A DNA stretch of 64,000 bases from Enterovibrio coralii (GTDB taxonomy: Bacteria > Pseudomonadota > Gammaproteobacteria > Enterobacterales > Vibrionaceae): positions 310,001-374,000 of the forward strand of contig NZ_LNTY01000006.1 in the NCBI RefSeq assembly GCF_001559595.1, in the 5' to 3' direction. A model generated the notes under the pieces. That model was not told where the DNA came from. It worked only from the letters and a program-made list of their open reading frames with translations, and did not search any database. This document shows positions 27,475-36,857 of this stretch, piece by piece; position 1 is the stretch's first letter; each line of letters opens with the position of its first letter. The translations under genes were made by a program, and so were the position numbers.

Positions 27475-29595
27475 GTGAAACCTGTTGTCATCAAACGCGA
27501 TGGATGCCGCGTACCTTTCCAGCGCAAGCGCATTGAAGAAGCTGTTTTAAGTGCTGCTGATGCTGTAGAAGACATGGATCAAGCCTATGCAGCGGCTGTA
27601 GCAGATGGCGTGCTATCTCAATTTATGCGTATGGAAGAAGTTGAGATCCACCAAATTCAAGATGCGGTGGAAAATCACTTGATGGCAGGCCCATACAAGG
27701 CTGTTGCGCGCGCGTACATTGAGTACCGTCACGACCGTGATAGCGTGCGTGAGAAGAAAAGCCGTCTGAGCAACGAAATCCGTGGTTTGGTGGAACAAAC
27801 GAACTCAGACATCCTCAACGAAAACGCAAACAAAGACAGCAAGGTCATCCCAACGCAACGCGACCTGTTGGCGGGTATTGTTGCTAAGCACTACGCGAAG
27901 CAATACATGCTGCCGAAATCCGTGGTTCGTGCTCATGAAATGGGTGACATTCACTACCACGATTTGGACTACGCGCCCTTCTTCCCAATGTTCAACTGTA
28001 TGTTGGTTGATCTTGAGAACATGCTGACCCATGGCTTTAAAATGGGTAATGCGGAAATTGACACACCTAAGTCAATTCAAACCGCGACAGCAGTGACTGC
28101 TCAAATCATCGCGCAAGTTGCTAGCCATATTTACGGCGGCACAACCATCAACCGCATCGATGAAGTACTGGCTCCTTACGTTGAAATCAGCTACGAGAAA
28201 CACCTCGAAGTCGCACGTGAGTGGGATGTACCTAACGCCGAAGAATACGCAAAAGCGCGCACTGAAAAAGAATGTTACGACGCATTCCAATCTCTGGAGT
28301 ACGAAGTAAACACACTTCACACGGCAAACGGCCAAACGCCTTTCGTGACCTTTGGTTTTGGTTTGGGCGAGTCGTGGGCTGCGCGTATGATCCAACGTTC
28401 GATCCTGCGTAACCGTATTGCTGGTTTGGGTAAAAACCGTAAAACAGCGGTATTCCCGAAACTGGTATTTAGCTTGAAGTCTGGCCTGAACCTGAAAGAG
28501 GGCGAGCCAAACTATGACATCAAGAAGCTGGCGTTGGAATGTGCATCTAAGCGCATGTACCCAGATATCTTGAACTACGACCGCGTGGTTGAAGTGACTG
28601 GTTCATTCAAGACCCCAATGGGTTGCCGCAGCTTCCTGTCCACCTATGAAGAAAATGGAGAGCTGATCCACGAAGGTCGTAATAACCTAGGTGTTATCAG
28701 TATCAACCTGCCTCGAATCGCAATGCGAGCTCAAGGTGATGAAGCTGAGTTCTACCGTTTACTTGATGAAATTCTGGCGGTTTCCCGTGAAGGTTTGGAC
28801 ACACGTATTGCGCGTCTGCAAGGCGTGAAAGCACGCGTCGCACCAATCCTATACATGGAAGGCGCATGTGGGGTTCGCCTGAATCCAGATGATGATATCA
28901 GCGAGATCTTCAAAAACGGTCGTGCTTCTATTTCTCTGGGTTACATCGGTATCCATGAGACAGTAAACGCGCTTTATGGCAATGCGGAACATGTTTATGA
29001 CTCCGAAACGCTGCGTCAGAAAGCAATTGAAGTGGTAGAATACCTGCGTAAAGCAACCGATAGCTGGAAGAAAGAAACCGGTTATGGCTTTAGCCTTTAC
29101 AGCACGCCAAGTGAAAACCTGTGTAGCCGCTTCTGTAAGATTGATGCGAAAGACTTCGGTGTTGTTGAAGGTGTGACGGACAAGGGCTACTACACCAACA
29201 GCTTCCACTTGGATGTTGAGAAAAAGGTTAACCCTTACGATAAAATCGATTTCGAAATGCCGTACCCATCTATCGCAAACGGCGGTTTCATCTGTTACGG
29301 CGAATATCCAAATATTCAACACAACGTTGAAGCACTCGAAAACGTTTGGGATTACAGCTACGAGCGTGTTCCATACTATGGCACCAACACGCCTATCGAT
29401 GAGTGCTACGAGTGTGGCTTTACTGGAGAGTTTGATTGTTCAAGTAAAGGCTTTGTTTGTCCAAGCTGTGGCAACCACGATTCTACGAAAGTGTCTGTGA
29501 CTCGTCGTGTATGTGGTTACTTGGGAAGCCCGGATGCACGCCCATTCAATGACGGTAAACAGGAAGAAGTGAAACGCCGCGTTAAACACATGTAA
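27475..29595 (+). CDS. nrdD: Anaerobic ribonucleoside-triphosphate reductase NrdD
   Basis: The class III, oxygen-sensitive ribonucleotide reductase, which makes dNTPs without oxygen using a glycyl radical. Residues 1-90 form the ATP-cone allosteric domain (VVIKRDGCRVPFQRKRIEEA). The barrel includes NLGVISINLPRIA and YTNSFHLDVE. Near the end are the zinc-binding CYECGFTGEFDC and CPSCG, then the glycyl radical loop RRVCGYLGSPDARPFN. At 706 residues it is of normal length. GTG start with GAGGAG upstream. nrdG follows after 7 bases. Expression should rise under anaerobiosis through the FNR-type promoter. Confidence 0.97.
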   Translation: MKPVVIKRDGCRVPFQRKRIEEAVLSAADAVEDMDQAYAAAVADGVLSQFMRMEEVEIHQIQDAVENHLMAGPYKAVARAYIEYRHDRDSVREKKSRLSNEIRGLVEQTNSDILNENANKDSKVIPTQRDLLAGIVAKHYAKQYMLPKSVVRAHEMGDIHYHDLDYAPFFPMFNCMLVDLENMLTHGFKMGNAEIDTPKSIQTATAVTAQIIAQVASHIYGGTTINRIDEVLAPYVEISYEKHLEVAREWDVPNAEEYAKARTEKECYDAFQSLEYEVNTLHTANGQTPFVTFGFGLGESWAARMIQRSILRNRIAGLGKNRKTAVFPKLVFSLKSGLNLKEGEPNYDIKKLALECASKRMYPDILNYDRVVEVTGSFKTPMGCRSFLSTYEENGELIHEGRNNLGVISINLPRIAMRAQGDEAEFYRLLDEILAVSREGLDTRIARLQGVKARVAPILYMEGACGVRLNPDDDISEIFKNGRASISLGYIGIHETVNALYGNAEHVYDSETLRQKAIEVVEYLRKATDSWKKETGYGFSLYSTPSENLCSRFCKIDAKDFGVVEGVTDKGYYTNSFHLDVEKKVNPYDKIDFEMPYPSIANGGFICYGEYPNIQHNVEALENVWDYSYERVPYYGTNTPIDECYECGFTGEFDCSSKGFVCPSCGNHDSTKVSVTRRVCGYLGSPDARPFNDGKQEEVKRRVKHM

Positions 29596-29602
29596 GGTTA
29601 AG

Positions 29603-30073
29603 ATGAATTTCCATCAATATTATCCCGTTGATGTCGTTAATGGCGAAGGCACACGTTGCACGCTGTTTGTTGCAGGGTGCGAACATCAGTGCCGAGGCTG
29701 TTATAACCAGTCAACATGGTCACTAAATTCGGGTTCGGTATTTGATCAGTCAATGGAAGACAAGATCATTGCGGATCTTAATGACACACGCATCAAACGA
29801 CGTGGGTTGTCTCTTAGTGGCGGAGACCCGTTACATCCTGCGAATGTGGCGGCGGTGCTGAAGCTGGTTCAGCGCGTAAAATCGGAATGTGATGGGAAAG
29901 ATATCTGGCTTTGGACGGGATACACACTGGAACAACTCACTGAGGCACAACGAGAAGTCATTGACCATGTCGATGTCGTCGTTGACGGCAAATATGAGAA
30001 AGAGTTGGCTGATCCTTCCTTGCCTTGGCGAGGAAGTTCAAATCAAGTTGTTCATCGTCTGACATCCCGTTAA
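29603..30073 (+). CDS. nrdG: Anaerobic ribonucleotide reductase activating protein NrdG
   Basis: A radical-SAM enzyme of 156 residues that generates the glycyl radical on NrdD. The [4Fe-4S] motif is CEHQCRGCYN (CxxxCxxC), and LSLSGGDPL is the SAM-binding GGE-like motif. It is co-transcribed with nrdD and followed by a terminator at 30108. Confidence 0.96.
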   Translation: MNFHQYYPVDVVNGEGTRCTLFVAGCEHQCRGCYNQSTWSLNSGSVFDQSMEDKIIADLNDTRIKRRGLSLSGGDPLHPANVAAVLKLVQRVKSECDGKDIWLWTGYTLEQLTEAQREVIDHVDVVVDGKYEKELADPSLPWRGSSNQVVHRLTSR

Positions 30074-30107
30074 CACACCATTCAGCCTACTCTTATATAG
30101 TTCTCTG

Positions 30108-30138
30108 ACGCCGCTTTATAATAGCGGCGTTATTTTTT
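30108..30138 (+). terminator. Terminator of nrdDG
   Basis: ACGCCGCT (30108-30115) pairs with AGCGGCGT (30123-30130), followed by TATTTTTT. Confidence 0.88.
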
Positions 30139-30171
30139 GGGGAACTTGCACCAAAAACTGCGTCTAAACCC

Positions 30172-30220
30172 TATACCCAAACAATCTGAAAATGCTCGAA
30201 TTCAGAGGTTACTTGGGTTT
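30172..30220. repeat. Short dispersed inverted-repeat element, copy 2
   Basis: It begins TATACCCAAACAATCTGAAA and ends with the imperfect complement TTCAGAGGTTACTTGGGTTT. The left 24 bases match copy 1 at 22272 at 20 positions. Confidence 0.5.
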
Positions 30221-30255
30221 ACAACCATTTGAATCCTCATAGAAAGGACACGTTT

Positions 30256-30792
30256 ATGAAGTACAAATTTGTCGCCTTCTTTTTCATGCTTTGCTTAAGC
30301 CCATTGTCATTTGCTGCATCAAATGCAGATACCCAGCATTATGAACATGCACCCGATGGCAAACTTATTATGGGCGAGCAAGAATGGGTCAAAGTCGACC
30401 CCGTTGGGGAAGTGCTCAAGGCTCGCGTAGACACGGGTGCAACTACGTCATCTATTAGTGCGATTGATATTGAATCGTTTGAGAAAGATGGTGAGAAATG
30501 GGTGAAGTTTAGACTCGCTCATGGCGGACGAGAAAGCCGAGAGATAGAGCGCCCAGTTGTGCGAACGGTACGTATCATCCAATCAAGCGCAGAAGGCTAT
30601 GATCGTCGTTATGTCGTTCAACTGCCCATTACGATTGGTGATGTGACCGAAAAAACACAGTTTACATTGAGGGACAGGCAGCACCTGATTTTCCCAGTGC
30701 TGTTGGGACGAAGCTACCTGAAAGGCACTGCGATGGTCGATGTTAGCCGTAAGTTTGTGCAGCCAAAACCTGAACTAGAAGGCCATCAATAA
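30256..30792 (+). CDS. Secreted retropepsin-like aspartic protease (RimB/COG4067 family)
   Basis: A 178-residue exported protein of the family often labelled ATP-dependent zinc protease, whose fold is that of retroviral aspartic proteases. The signal peptide runs to about FAASNA; the catalytic motif is VDTGATTSSI (DTGA). FPVLLGRSYLKG near the end is the usual second hydrophobic-Gly motif. The ATG at 30256 is preceded by AAGGA; an upstream in-frame ATG at 30229 lacks a site and would bury the signal peptide. Substrates are unknown. Confidence 0.85.
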   Translation: MKYKFVAFFFMLCLSPLSFAASNADTQHYEHAPDGKLIMGEQEWVKVDPVGEVLKARVDTGATTSSISAIDIESFEKDGEKWVKFRLAHGGRESREIERPVVRTVRIIQSSAEGYDRRYVVQLPITIGDVTEKTQFTLRDRQHLIFPVLLGRSYLKGTAMVDVSRKFVQPKPELEGHQ

Positions 30793-30980
30793 GGTTAAAG
30801 AGAGGGAAGACATTCTCTCTTTTTCAAGTGGCTACAGATTGTGAACTGGATGAATGCGGTGTGGTAGAGAGTATGCAAAATGCTTTTTACACCGCTTATT
30901 GTTATAACTGCTTTATCAACCTGCCCAGTTGGGTATAATCCCCTGCTCATTTGCGTTACCCCTCAACATGCGAGCATCCC

Positions 30981-31313
30981 ATGTCAAAATGTTTTTTTAA
31001 AGGCCGTATCGAAACGCGCTTAAACCACGTTATTTCTGGCTACAACGTTAACCGCGACGTGAAAGCAGGAACAGAAGAAGCACCTGTATCCGTGGTTGTG
31101 AAGTCTGAAGCACGTAAAGCAGAAATCGAGGCACTGGTTGCGGAGCACGGACTGGTAGCAAATGTTGTCGTGGATGAAACGAAAGAAGAAAACACAATTG
31201 AGCTGGATACGGTTCTGAACAAGCCAAAGACCACCCGTTTTGAAAAGACGCCAAATCGTAACGATCCATGCTCTTGTGGCAGCGGCAAAAAATATAAAAA
31301 GTGCTGCGCATAA
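30981..31313 (+). CDS. PBPRA1643-type SEC-C metal-binding protein
   Basis: About 110 residues. The last 20 residues hold a SEC-C zinc motif, DPCSCGSGKKYKKCC (CxC-x8-CC), as on the C-terminus of SecA. The N-terminal part (FFKGRIETRLNHVISGYNVN) matches a small gammaproteobacterial family described as SWIM/SEC-C metal-binding. No role is established. I choose ATG 30981 (MSKCFFKG) over 30951. A terminator follows after 13 bases. Confidence 0.82.
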   Translation: MSKCFFKGRIETRLNHVISGYNVNRDVKAGTEEAPVSVVVKSEARKAEIEALVAEHGLVANVVVDETKEENTIELDTVLNKPKTTRFEKTPNRNDPCSCGSGKKYKKCCA

Positions 31314-31325
31314 GCGTTAAAAAAG

Positions 31326-31349
31326 AAACCGCCTGATGGCGGTTTTTTT
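31326..31349 (+). terminator. Terminator after the SEC-C gene
   Basis: AAACCGCC (31326-31333), loop TGAT, GGCGG and seven T residues. Confidence 0.9.
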
Positions 31350-31524
31350 GTGTGTAAAGACAAGGATGATGATTGCATCAGTCACTTTCAAAAGTCGTGG
31401 AGCTACCCCCAAAGAAACCGATAAGGCAGGAGAGTAATTTTCTCAAACGGGTATTTTTACTTGCACCCATGCGGCCTTTCGTTATACATACAAGGGATTA
31501 GGTGTTCGATAAGGAAGTTATCTC

Positions 31525-32708
31525 ATGTTTAACCTGCTTTCTCCTGCCCAGCAGGATCCCATCCTCTCGCTTTCCGTTGCATTCAGAGAAGACCCGCGTG
31601 AAGAAAAAATGGATTTGGGTATTGGCGTCTACAAAGACAGCCAAGGTGCCACGCCGATCATGCAAGCGGTCAAGTCTGCACAACACGTTTTAGCGGATAC
31701 CCAAACAACAAAAAGCTACGTGGGATTGGCAGGAAGCGAAGGCTTCAATCAGGCAATGACAGATTTGCTGCTTAAAGGCACTGCGGGCTACGAGCGTTCT
31801 GCTGCCGTGCAAACGCCTGGAGCAAGTGGTGCATTGCGTATGCTGGCAGACCTGATGTATTTGGCAAAACCTATTACTACGGTGTGGATTAGCAACCCAA
31901 GCTATGTAAACCACAAACCTGTAATGGAAGCCGCTGGTTTGACCGTGAAGTTTTACCCTTACTTTAATGTAGAGACGAAAACGGTCGATGCGGATGCCAT
32001 GCTGGATGCACTGTCTACAGCAGGGCCTGATGATGTTGTACTACTTCACGGTTGTTGTCATAACCCGACGGGCGCAGATATTCGTCCTGAGCATTGGCAG
32101 GCAATTGCAGCATTGGCGCAAAAGAATGGCTTTATTCCTTTCGTTGACATCGCATACCAAGGTTTTGGTGCGGGTCTGGAAGAAGATGCTACGGGGTAAG
32201 ATTGCTGTCCGACAGCGTTGAAGAAATGCTGATCGCGACATCTTGTTCGAAAAACTTCGGTCTTTACCGTGAACGTACGGGGGCGGCGATTGTGATTGGC
32301 AAAAACGCCAAAGAAGCAATGAATGCTAAAGGCCGTATTCTTCAACTGGCGCGTTCCACCTATACCATGCCACCTGATCACGGTGCAGCGATTGTTGAAA
32401 CCATTCTTTCTAGCGATGCGTTAACACAAGAATGGAAAACAGAGCTGGACGTGATGCGAAATCGCATTGTGACATTACGTGAAGGTTTGAGTGCTGCACT
32501 GGCGGCGCGATGCGGCGACACGCGTTTTGATTTCATCAAGCAGCACAAAGGCATGTTCTCAATGCTGGGCATGGCACCGGAACAGATCCAAACCTTGAGA
32601 GATGATTTTGGTATTTATGCGGTAGGTGACAGTCGAATCAACATTGCGGGTTTGACCGAAGCGCGAATTGATTATCTTGCAGACGCACTCATATCCGTCA
32701 TCAAGTAA
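31525..32708 (+). CDS. Aromatic/aspartate aminotransferase (TyrB/AspC family), frameshifted
   Basis: A class I PLP-dependent aminotransferase of about 394 residues, moving amino groups between aromatic or acidic amino acids and 2-oxo acids. ISNPSYVNHKPV, HGCCHNPTGAD and PFVDIAYQGFG line the cofactor pocket; the PLP lysine is in SCSKNFGLYRERTG. The reading shifts at the G run 32193-32196: one more G gives ATGVRLLSDSVEEML, joining the two pieces with no gap, as in relatives. ATG with AAGGAAG upstream. Whether it is tyrosine- or aspartate-specific cannot be told by eye. The phhA/phhB genes downstream make a role in phenylalanine/tyrosine use attractive. Confidence 0.9.
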
Positions 32709-32722
32709 GCAAACCAAATGAG

Positions 32723-32748
32723 AAAAAGCCAGCAGATGCTGGCTTTTT
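32723..32748. terminator. Bidirectional terminator
   Basis: AAAAAGCCAGC (32723-32733), loop AGAT, GCTGGCTTTTT (32738-32748), between convergent genes. Confidence 0.9.
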
Positions 32749-32753
32749 CTATT

Positions 32754-33335
32754 TTACTTCTCCGCAAATACCAGACTGACGTTCACGGGAACTGTACTGG
32801 AAATATCAATGTTTCCGACGGTTGCGGATACTTTTTTCAAGTTGTCCTCGGGAATACCGAATGTCGCACCACTAATGATGACTGGCTTATAGGTGAAGGC
32901 GAAAATGTTGTCGTCAGCTTTGATGATGTTCATATCCAACGTCACATCTTTTGTGTTGCCAAATAGGGTGACTTTCGCGGGGATAGACTGCTGTAGCATG
33001 GCGTCGTTTTTATCAAGTGCAGCCATATCGACTTGTCCCTCAACTTTCAACATAGGGAACTTGCTGGAATCAAAGAACAATTCGTTCAGTCGTTGATTAC
33101 GGATTGGGATCCCTGTTGATATTGAAGAAAGTGGCGCGGTCACACTGAATTTCCCTGACGCATCCACACTGCCTTTGACACCGCTAAGCGTTGCTGGCTC
33201 AACAACATAGGTTTTCTTGATGGTAGCAAAGCTGATGGAAGAGGCGTCACTGACAATGGTGTAGTCGCTGGACGCAAAGGCAAGAGAAGGGGACAGAGAT
33301 AAGGCTAAAATGGCTGCCGACGAAATACCTTTCAT
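32754..33335 (-). CDS. Periplasmic YceI family protein
   Basis: A 193-residue secreted lipocalin-like protein of the YceI family, which bind isoprenoid or polyprenoid lipids in several structures. The signal peptide is MKGISSAAILALSLSPSLAFA. Typical core segments are GSVDASGKFSVTAPLSSIST, RNQRLNELFFDSSKFP and VTLFGNTKDVTLD. The ATG at 33335 is backed by AAGGAAAG; an in-frame start further up would add 53 non-conserved residues. Regulation may involve the strong inverted repeat about 150 bases upstream. Confidence 0.9.
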   Translation of the reverse strand: MKGISSAAILALSLSPSLAFASSDYTIVSDASSISFATIKKTYVVEPATLSGVKGSVDASGKFSVTAPLSSISTGIPIRNQRLNELFFDSSKFPMLKVEGQVDMAALDKNDAMLQQSIPAKVTLFGNTKDVTLDMNIIKADDNIFAFTYKPVIISGATFGIPEDNLKKVSATVGNIDISSTVPVNVSLVFAEK

Positions 33336-33482
33336 TTTTACTTTCCTTCTTATTAATGAATTTGCATAAGCACATTGAAGACGCCGGAAACCTGCATCTT
33401 CGTGTTGCTGGGGTATATATAGCCTTGTTGACAAAGCGCATTTTGTACATCGCTTTATTTCGATATGGGCATCCTGAAATTC

Positions 33483-33508
33483 CGATTGACTCAATTATGA
33501 GTCAATCG
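33483..33508. promoter_or_regulatory. Perfect 11-bp inverted repeat between yceI and ridA
   Basis: CGATTGACTCA (33483-33493) and TGAGTCAATCG (33498-33508) flank ATTA. There is no T tract, so an operator is more likely than a terminator. It lies in the 310-base divergent region between yceI and the RidA gene, which otherwise shows no gene. Confidence 0.6.
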
Positions 33509-33645
33509 ATCGAGTAACGTGAGTTTGCGATGAGGGAAAGTATCGTTGAGAACGGCATAAAGCCGTTGATTTAGGTGTGCTGTGATGACGTGCCATAGCG
33601 CGTTCTGTTAGACTGTATCGTCAAACTATAGGTGGTAGTAACACA

Positions 33646-34011
33646 ATGAAAATTCATCGAATTAATCCAACTAAACGTTGGTCTGACGTAACCGTTTACA
33701 ACGGCATTGCTCACTTTGTCGAAGTGCCAGAGAGCGATTTGAGCGCAGACATCAAAGGTCAAACGGCGCAGATTCTTTCTCAAGCTGAAGAAATGTTGGC
33801 AAGCGTTGGTAGTGATAAAACACGCGTACTTTCAGTAACGATTTACGTGACTGATTTCGCCCACTTCGAAGGTTTGAATGAAGTTTGGGATGCATGGTTT
33901 GAAGAGGGTACAGCGCCGAGCCGAGCATGTATTAAGGCAGAGCTTGCGAAGCCAGAGTATCTGGTAGAAATGGCTTTTGTTGCAGCAGCAGGCGAAGAGT
34001 ACCTTTCTTAA
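33646..34011 (+). CDS. RidA/YjgF/YER057c/UK114 family protein
   Basis: A 121-residue RidA-superfamily protein, related to the YoaB/Rid2-7 side of the family. The conserved Arg that holds the carboxylate of imine intermediates is in PSRACIKAEL; AEEMLASVGSDKTRVLSVTI and VTDFAHFEGLNEVWDAW are characteristic. Members hydrolyse reactive enamines/imines produced by PLP or amino-acid-oxidase enzymes. GGTGG precedes the ATG. It is a single gene with its own terminator. Confidence 0.88.
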   Translation: MKIHRINPTKRWSDVTVYNGIAHFVEVPESDLSADIKGQTAQILSQAEEMLASVGSDKTRVLSVTIYVTDFAHFEGLNEVWDAWFEEGTAPSRACIKAELAKPEYLVEMAFVAAAGEEYLS

Positions 34012-34030
34012 TTGCGCCAGCTGTTCAAAG

Positions 34031-34057
34031 AAAAGGCAGTGTCATCACTGCCTTTTT
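34031..34057 (+). terminator. Terminator after the RidA gene
   Basis: AAAAGGCAGTG (34031-34041), loop TCAT, CACTGCC and five T residues. Confidence 0.88.
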
Positions 34058-34215
34058 CATTAGCAGGGATTCAGGTTTGGTGCCAAATATCATTGAGTGA
34101 TGCCTCGCAAAACATGGCTTTAAAATGCTCAAGAAGATGAAAATAAGCCTCTTTTCATTAGAGTAACGGTTGGTAAAGCACTTATTCGTGTGACCGCTCT
34201 AATGGAGAAAGGATC

Positions 34216-34668
34216 GTGGGACTGAAGACGAAGGATTTCGTGCTCAATGAATCACATTTGTATGTGGGTTCTCACGCCTACCCACTCTCCAAAATTTGCC
34301 TCGTTGACGTCAAGTCGATAGGGATCGTCGAAAACGCGGTTCAAGTTTTCTTTTTTGCCTTACTTGCAGCTTGCACCGTTTGGTTCTGGTGCCCTGAAGG
34401 CTATGCACAACTCTTCTCGCCACTCGCATTTCTCTCTGGTTCCATTATCTGTCATTGTGTATTTGGTCGACACAGCCTTCGTATTAAAATGCTGCGGCTG
34501 AATAACACTGAAACGCACTGGATTAGCATCGCGAATGGAAACACTGAGGAAGAGTTGGCGCTGCTGAAAGGTCAAGCCGAGCAACTTTCCCATTTAGTTA
34601 TTGGCAATGAGAAAAATACTCGGCTTGCGGACGGTCTATCCCTTAGTCGTCAAACCTCTCCTCAATAA
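34216..34668 (+). CDS. Small membrane protein of unknown function
   Basis: 150 residues. A short soluble N-terminus is followed by two hydrophobic helices (AVQVFFFALLAACTVWFW and LFSPLAFLSGSIICHCVF) and a soluble C-terminus. The pattern, with a start like YVGSHAYPLSKICLVDVKSI, recalls DUF6232-type proteins, but I am not sure. GTG start with AAAGGATC upstream. Its last 26 bases overlap the end of the convergent DyP gene. Confidence 0.6.
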   Translation: MGLKTKDFVLNESHLYVGSHAYPLSKICLVDVKSIGIVENAVQVFFFALLAACTVWFWCPEGYAQLFSPLAFLSGSIICHCVFGRHSLRIKMLRLNNTETHWISIANGNTEEELALLKGQAEQLSHLVIGNEKNTRLADGLSLSRQTSPQ

Positions 34669-35580
34669 AGGATTGGGAAGGAACGAAGTAGCTGTTACCC
34701 GTTTTTGCTTCAACAAAATCGAGCAGTTTGTCGTAGTCACCGTTCTCATCTGCTGTGATCATCTGTGTCAGCGACGTTTCAATAATTGATGGTGTATTCG
34801 AAAAGCCAACGAACATGGTGCCATGTTCCATAGCATTGCCGTATGGGCGGTTCTGACGGAACATCTTCACTTCTTCGCCGTCGACTTCTACCTTACTTTT
34901 CGCGTTGTGTGCCCAAGCCGGTTTCGTGTCATCGTCCAACTCAATGTCATCCATTTTTGTACGGCCAACGACTTTTTCTTGATGCTCTGTAGACAGTGAA
35001 TCCCACGCGCCTTGCTTGTCGGTATAACGCTGAACAATGAGGTAGCTACCACCTTTGAATTCATCGTCTTCACCAATAAGCACAGACTCAATGCGCTCGT
35101 CATCTATTGGATTCTCAGTGCCATCGACAAAATCAATCATGTCGCGATTATCGAGGTATTTATAACCTTGAATATCCTCAATGAGCTCGGCGATTGACGA
35201 CAGGGCTTTGGCTGCATGCTTGGCAACTTGGAAGTTAAGATCTTTACGCTCTGATTTCACCATGATGAAAATATCACCTGGCGTTGATGGGAATTTGCGG
35301 TGGCCATTCTCCATCTCAGGGAAGCATGTAACTCCGATGGCTTGCCAACGTCAGGGAACAGCATTGGCCACGCGTTATCAGAAAAGCCCAATGTCATGGT
35401 TAAACTGGCTGAAGGATCTTTCTGTCGGATAGACTTTTCGATTCCCGGAAGCTGAGAGAGCGCATCGTTGATTTCGTCGATATTGATCCATTGGTCGCGA
35501 AGGACGAAGGTCAAATATTCTACATGTGTTGTTGGATTAGTCAGGACACCCGGCTGTGCAAACATTGCTAAATTATTCAT
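34643..35580 (-). CDS. Dye-decolorizing (DyP-type, YfeX-like) peroxidase, frameshifted
   Basis: A heme peroxidase of about 312 residues. Family motifs: catalytic Asp in FVDGTENP (GxxDG region), proximal heme His in WAHNAKSKV, distal Arg in MFRQNRPYG, and GTMFVGFSNTP. Relatives such as E. coli YfeX oxidise porphyrinogens and other electron donors with peroxide. Two frames join at 35322-35323 on the plus strand: a third A restores HAFPEMENGHRKFPSTPGDI. The start at 35580 (MNNLAMFAQPGV) is the family start; an upstream in-frame ATG at 35604 is less likely. It is not fused to a twin-arginine signal, so it is cytoplasmic. Confidence 0.9.
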
Positions 35581-35697
35581 AGTCTTTCCTGTTATCAACT
35601 TCATTGCGTTTCGTAGACGCTTTGTAACTTTAGAATAGGGGAGACCGCGTTTTTGCGGTAGGAATGAGACGTTATAAATTTAAAGCCCTATGAACGC

Positions 35698-35722
35698 AAA
35701 AGCCCTGACAGAGTCAGGGCTT
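35698..35722 (-). terminator. Terminator of the YlqF-type GTPase gene
   Basis: AAGCCCTGAC (35700-35709) and GTCAGGGCTT (35713-35722), loop AGA, followed on the minus strand by TTTTGCG. Confidence 0.75.
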
Positions 35723-35727
35723 GGAAA

Positions 35728-36672
35728 TCATCGTTTGTTGCGCAGGTAGCGTTTGCGGCGCTCTTCTTTATGTTTGGCTTTTTCTTCTGCCTTGCGCGTT
35801 GCCGCTTCTTCTACTTCGACAAGTTCTTTGTCGATCATGTCTGGGTGTTCAAGCGTAATTAGGCCTAGAGCACCGTTGCGAAGATCGTTGATCAGAATCT
35901 CAGACGCTTTGTGAATGTCGATTCGGCCACCCGCACGCAAACAACCGCGTTTTTCGCCAATCGCTTCCATCAGTTCAACTTCTGTTTCTGGCAGTTCTTC
36001 AATGTTGTAACGCTGCTTCAGAAGGTCTGGGTACGCTTGTGCCAGATATTCCACGGTGTAAAACGCAACTTCGTCGTATTCCATCGCCGTATCTTTTACC
36101 GCACCGGTTGCTGCCAAACGGAAACCACTGTGAGGGTTTTCTACTTTAGGCCACAAGATCCCAGGCGTGTCTGACAACACAACACCGTTTTGCAGGTTGA
36201 TACGTTGTTGCTGACGTGTAACTGCTGGTTGGTTACCCGTTTTAGCAACAACACGTCCTGCCAATGTATTGATGATGGTGGATTTCCCCACGTTTGGAAT
36301 ACCCATGATCATGGTGCGAATGTTCTTGCCCATCTCTTCGCGGTGAGGCGCAAGCTTACGGCACAAATCTATGATTTTATTGACTTCACTGATCTGTTCA
36401 GTCGTGATTGCCATTGCTTTAACACCTTGTTCTTTCTCTAGGTGTTCAAGCCACAAGGCGGTCATCTCAGGGTCTGCAAGGTCGCGCTTATTAAGCACTT
36501 TGATGACTGGCTTGTCTTTACGAATACGACGGATCAGCGGGTTTTCACTACTGAATGGAATGCGAGCATCAAGCACTTCGATGATGACGTCAATCTTAGG
36601 TACGACTTCTTCGATTTCTTTACGTGCTTTGTGCATGTGGCCCGGAAACCACTGAATAGAGTTGTTAATCAT
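35728..36672 (-). CDS. YlqF/RbgA-type circularly permuted ribosome-assembly GTPase
   Basis: About 314 residues. The G motifs come in permuted order: G4 NKRDL first, then G1 GIPNVGKSTIINTL and G3 DTPGILWP, as in YlqF/RbgA, which act in large-subunit maturation. It opens QWFPGHMHKARKEI, the usual N-terminus, so ATG 36672 is chosen; an in-frame ATG at 36756 adds 28 unconserved residues. The C-terminus is highly charged (KAEEKAKHKEERRKRYLRNK), suitable for rRNA contact. It has its own terminator. Confidence 0.9.
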   Translation of the reverse strand: MINNSIQWFPGHMHKARKEIEEVVPKIDVIIEVLDARIPFSSENPLIRRIRKDKPVIKVLNKRDLADPEMTALWLEHLEKEQGVKAMAITTEQISEVNKIIDLCRKLAPHREEMGKNIRTMIMGIPNVGKSTIINTLAGRVVAKTGNQPAVTRQQQRINLQNGVVLSDTPGILWPKVENPHSGFRLAATGAVKDTAMEYDEVAFYTVEYLAQAYPDLLKQRYNIEELPETEVELMEAIGEKRGCLRAGGRIDIHKASEILINDLRNGALGLITLEHPDMIDKELVEVEEAATRKAEEKAKHKEERRKRYLRNKR

Positions 36673-36857
36673 GGGAATGATTGCCTTCGTAAATCCTGTT
36701 TCTCGTTTCGAGTCTTTAAGACTAAGCAAACGATGTATTGGCAAGGATTTTATCACTTAAATGTGATGAACGGAAAAGTATCCCGTTGATTCGGCGTTGA
36801 GCGGGTGATTTTTGTTCAGGTGTCGGAGGATGTATCGCCTGCCTGAGGCGATTGAGA

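Noticed and set aside
32190-32205. Programmed frameshifting in the aminotransferase and similar genes
   Set aside because: No slippery heptamer with downstream structure, thirteen unrelated sites, and the missing-base explanation is simpler.
33336-33494. Longer yceI start adding 53 residues
   Set aside because: The extension is unlike YceI proteins, buries the signal peptide and begins inside the inverted repeat; ATG 33335 has a good ribosome binding site.
36834-36852. ATCGCC/GGCGAT hairpin as terminator of the EAL gene
   Set aside because: Only 6 bp and no T tract on the minus strand.
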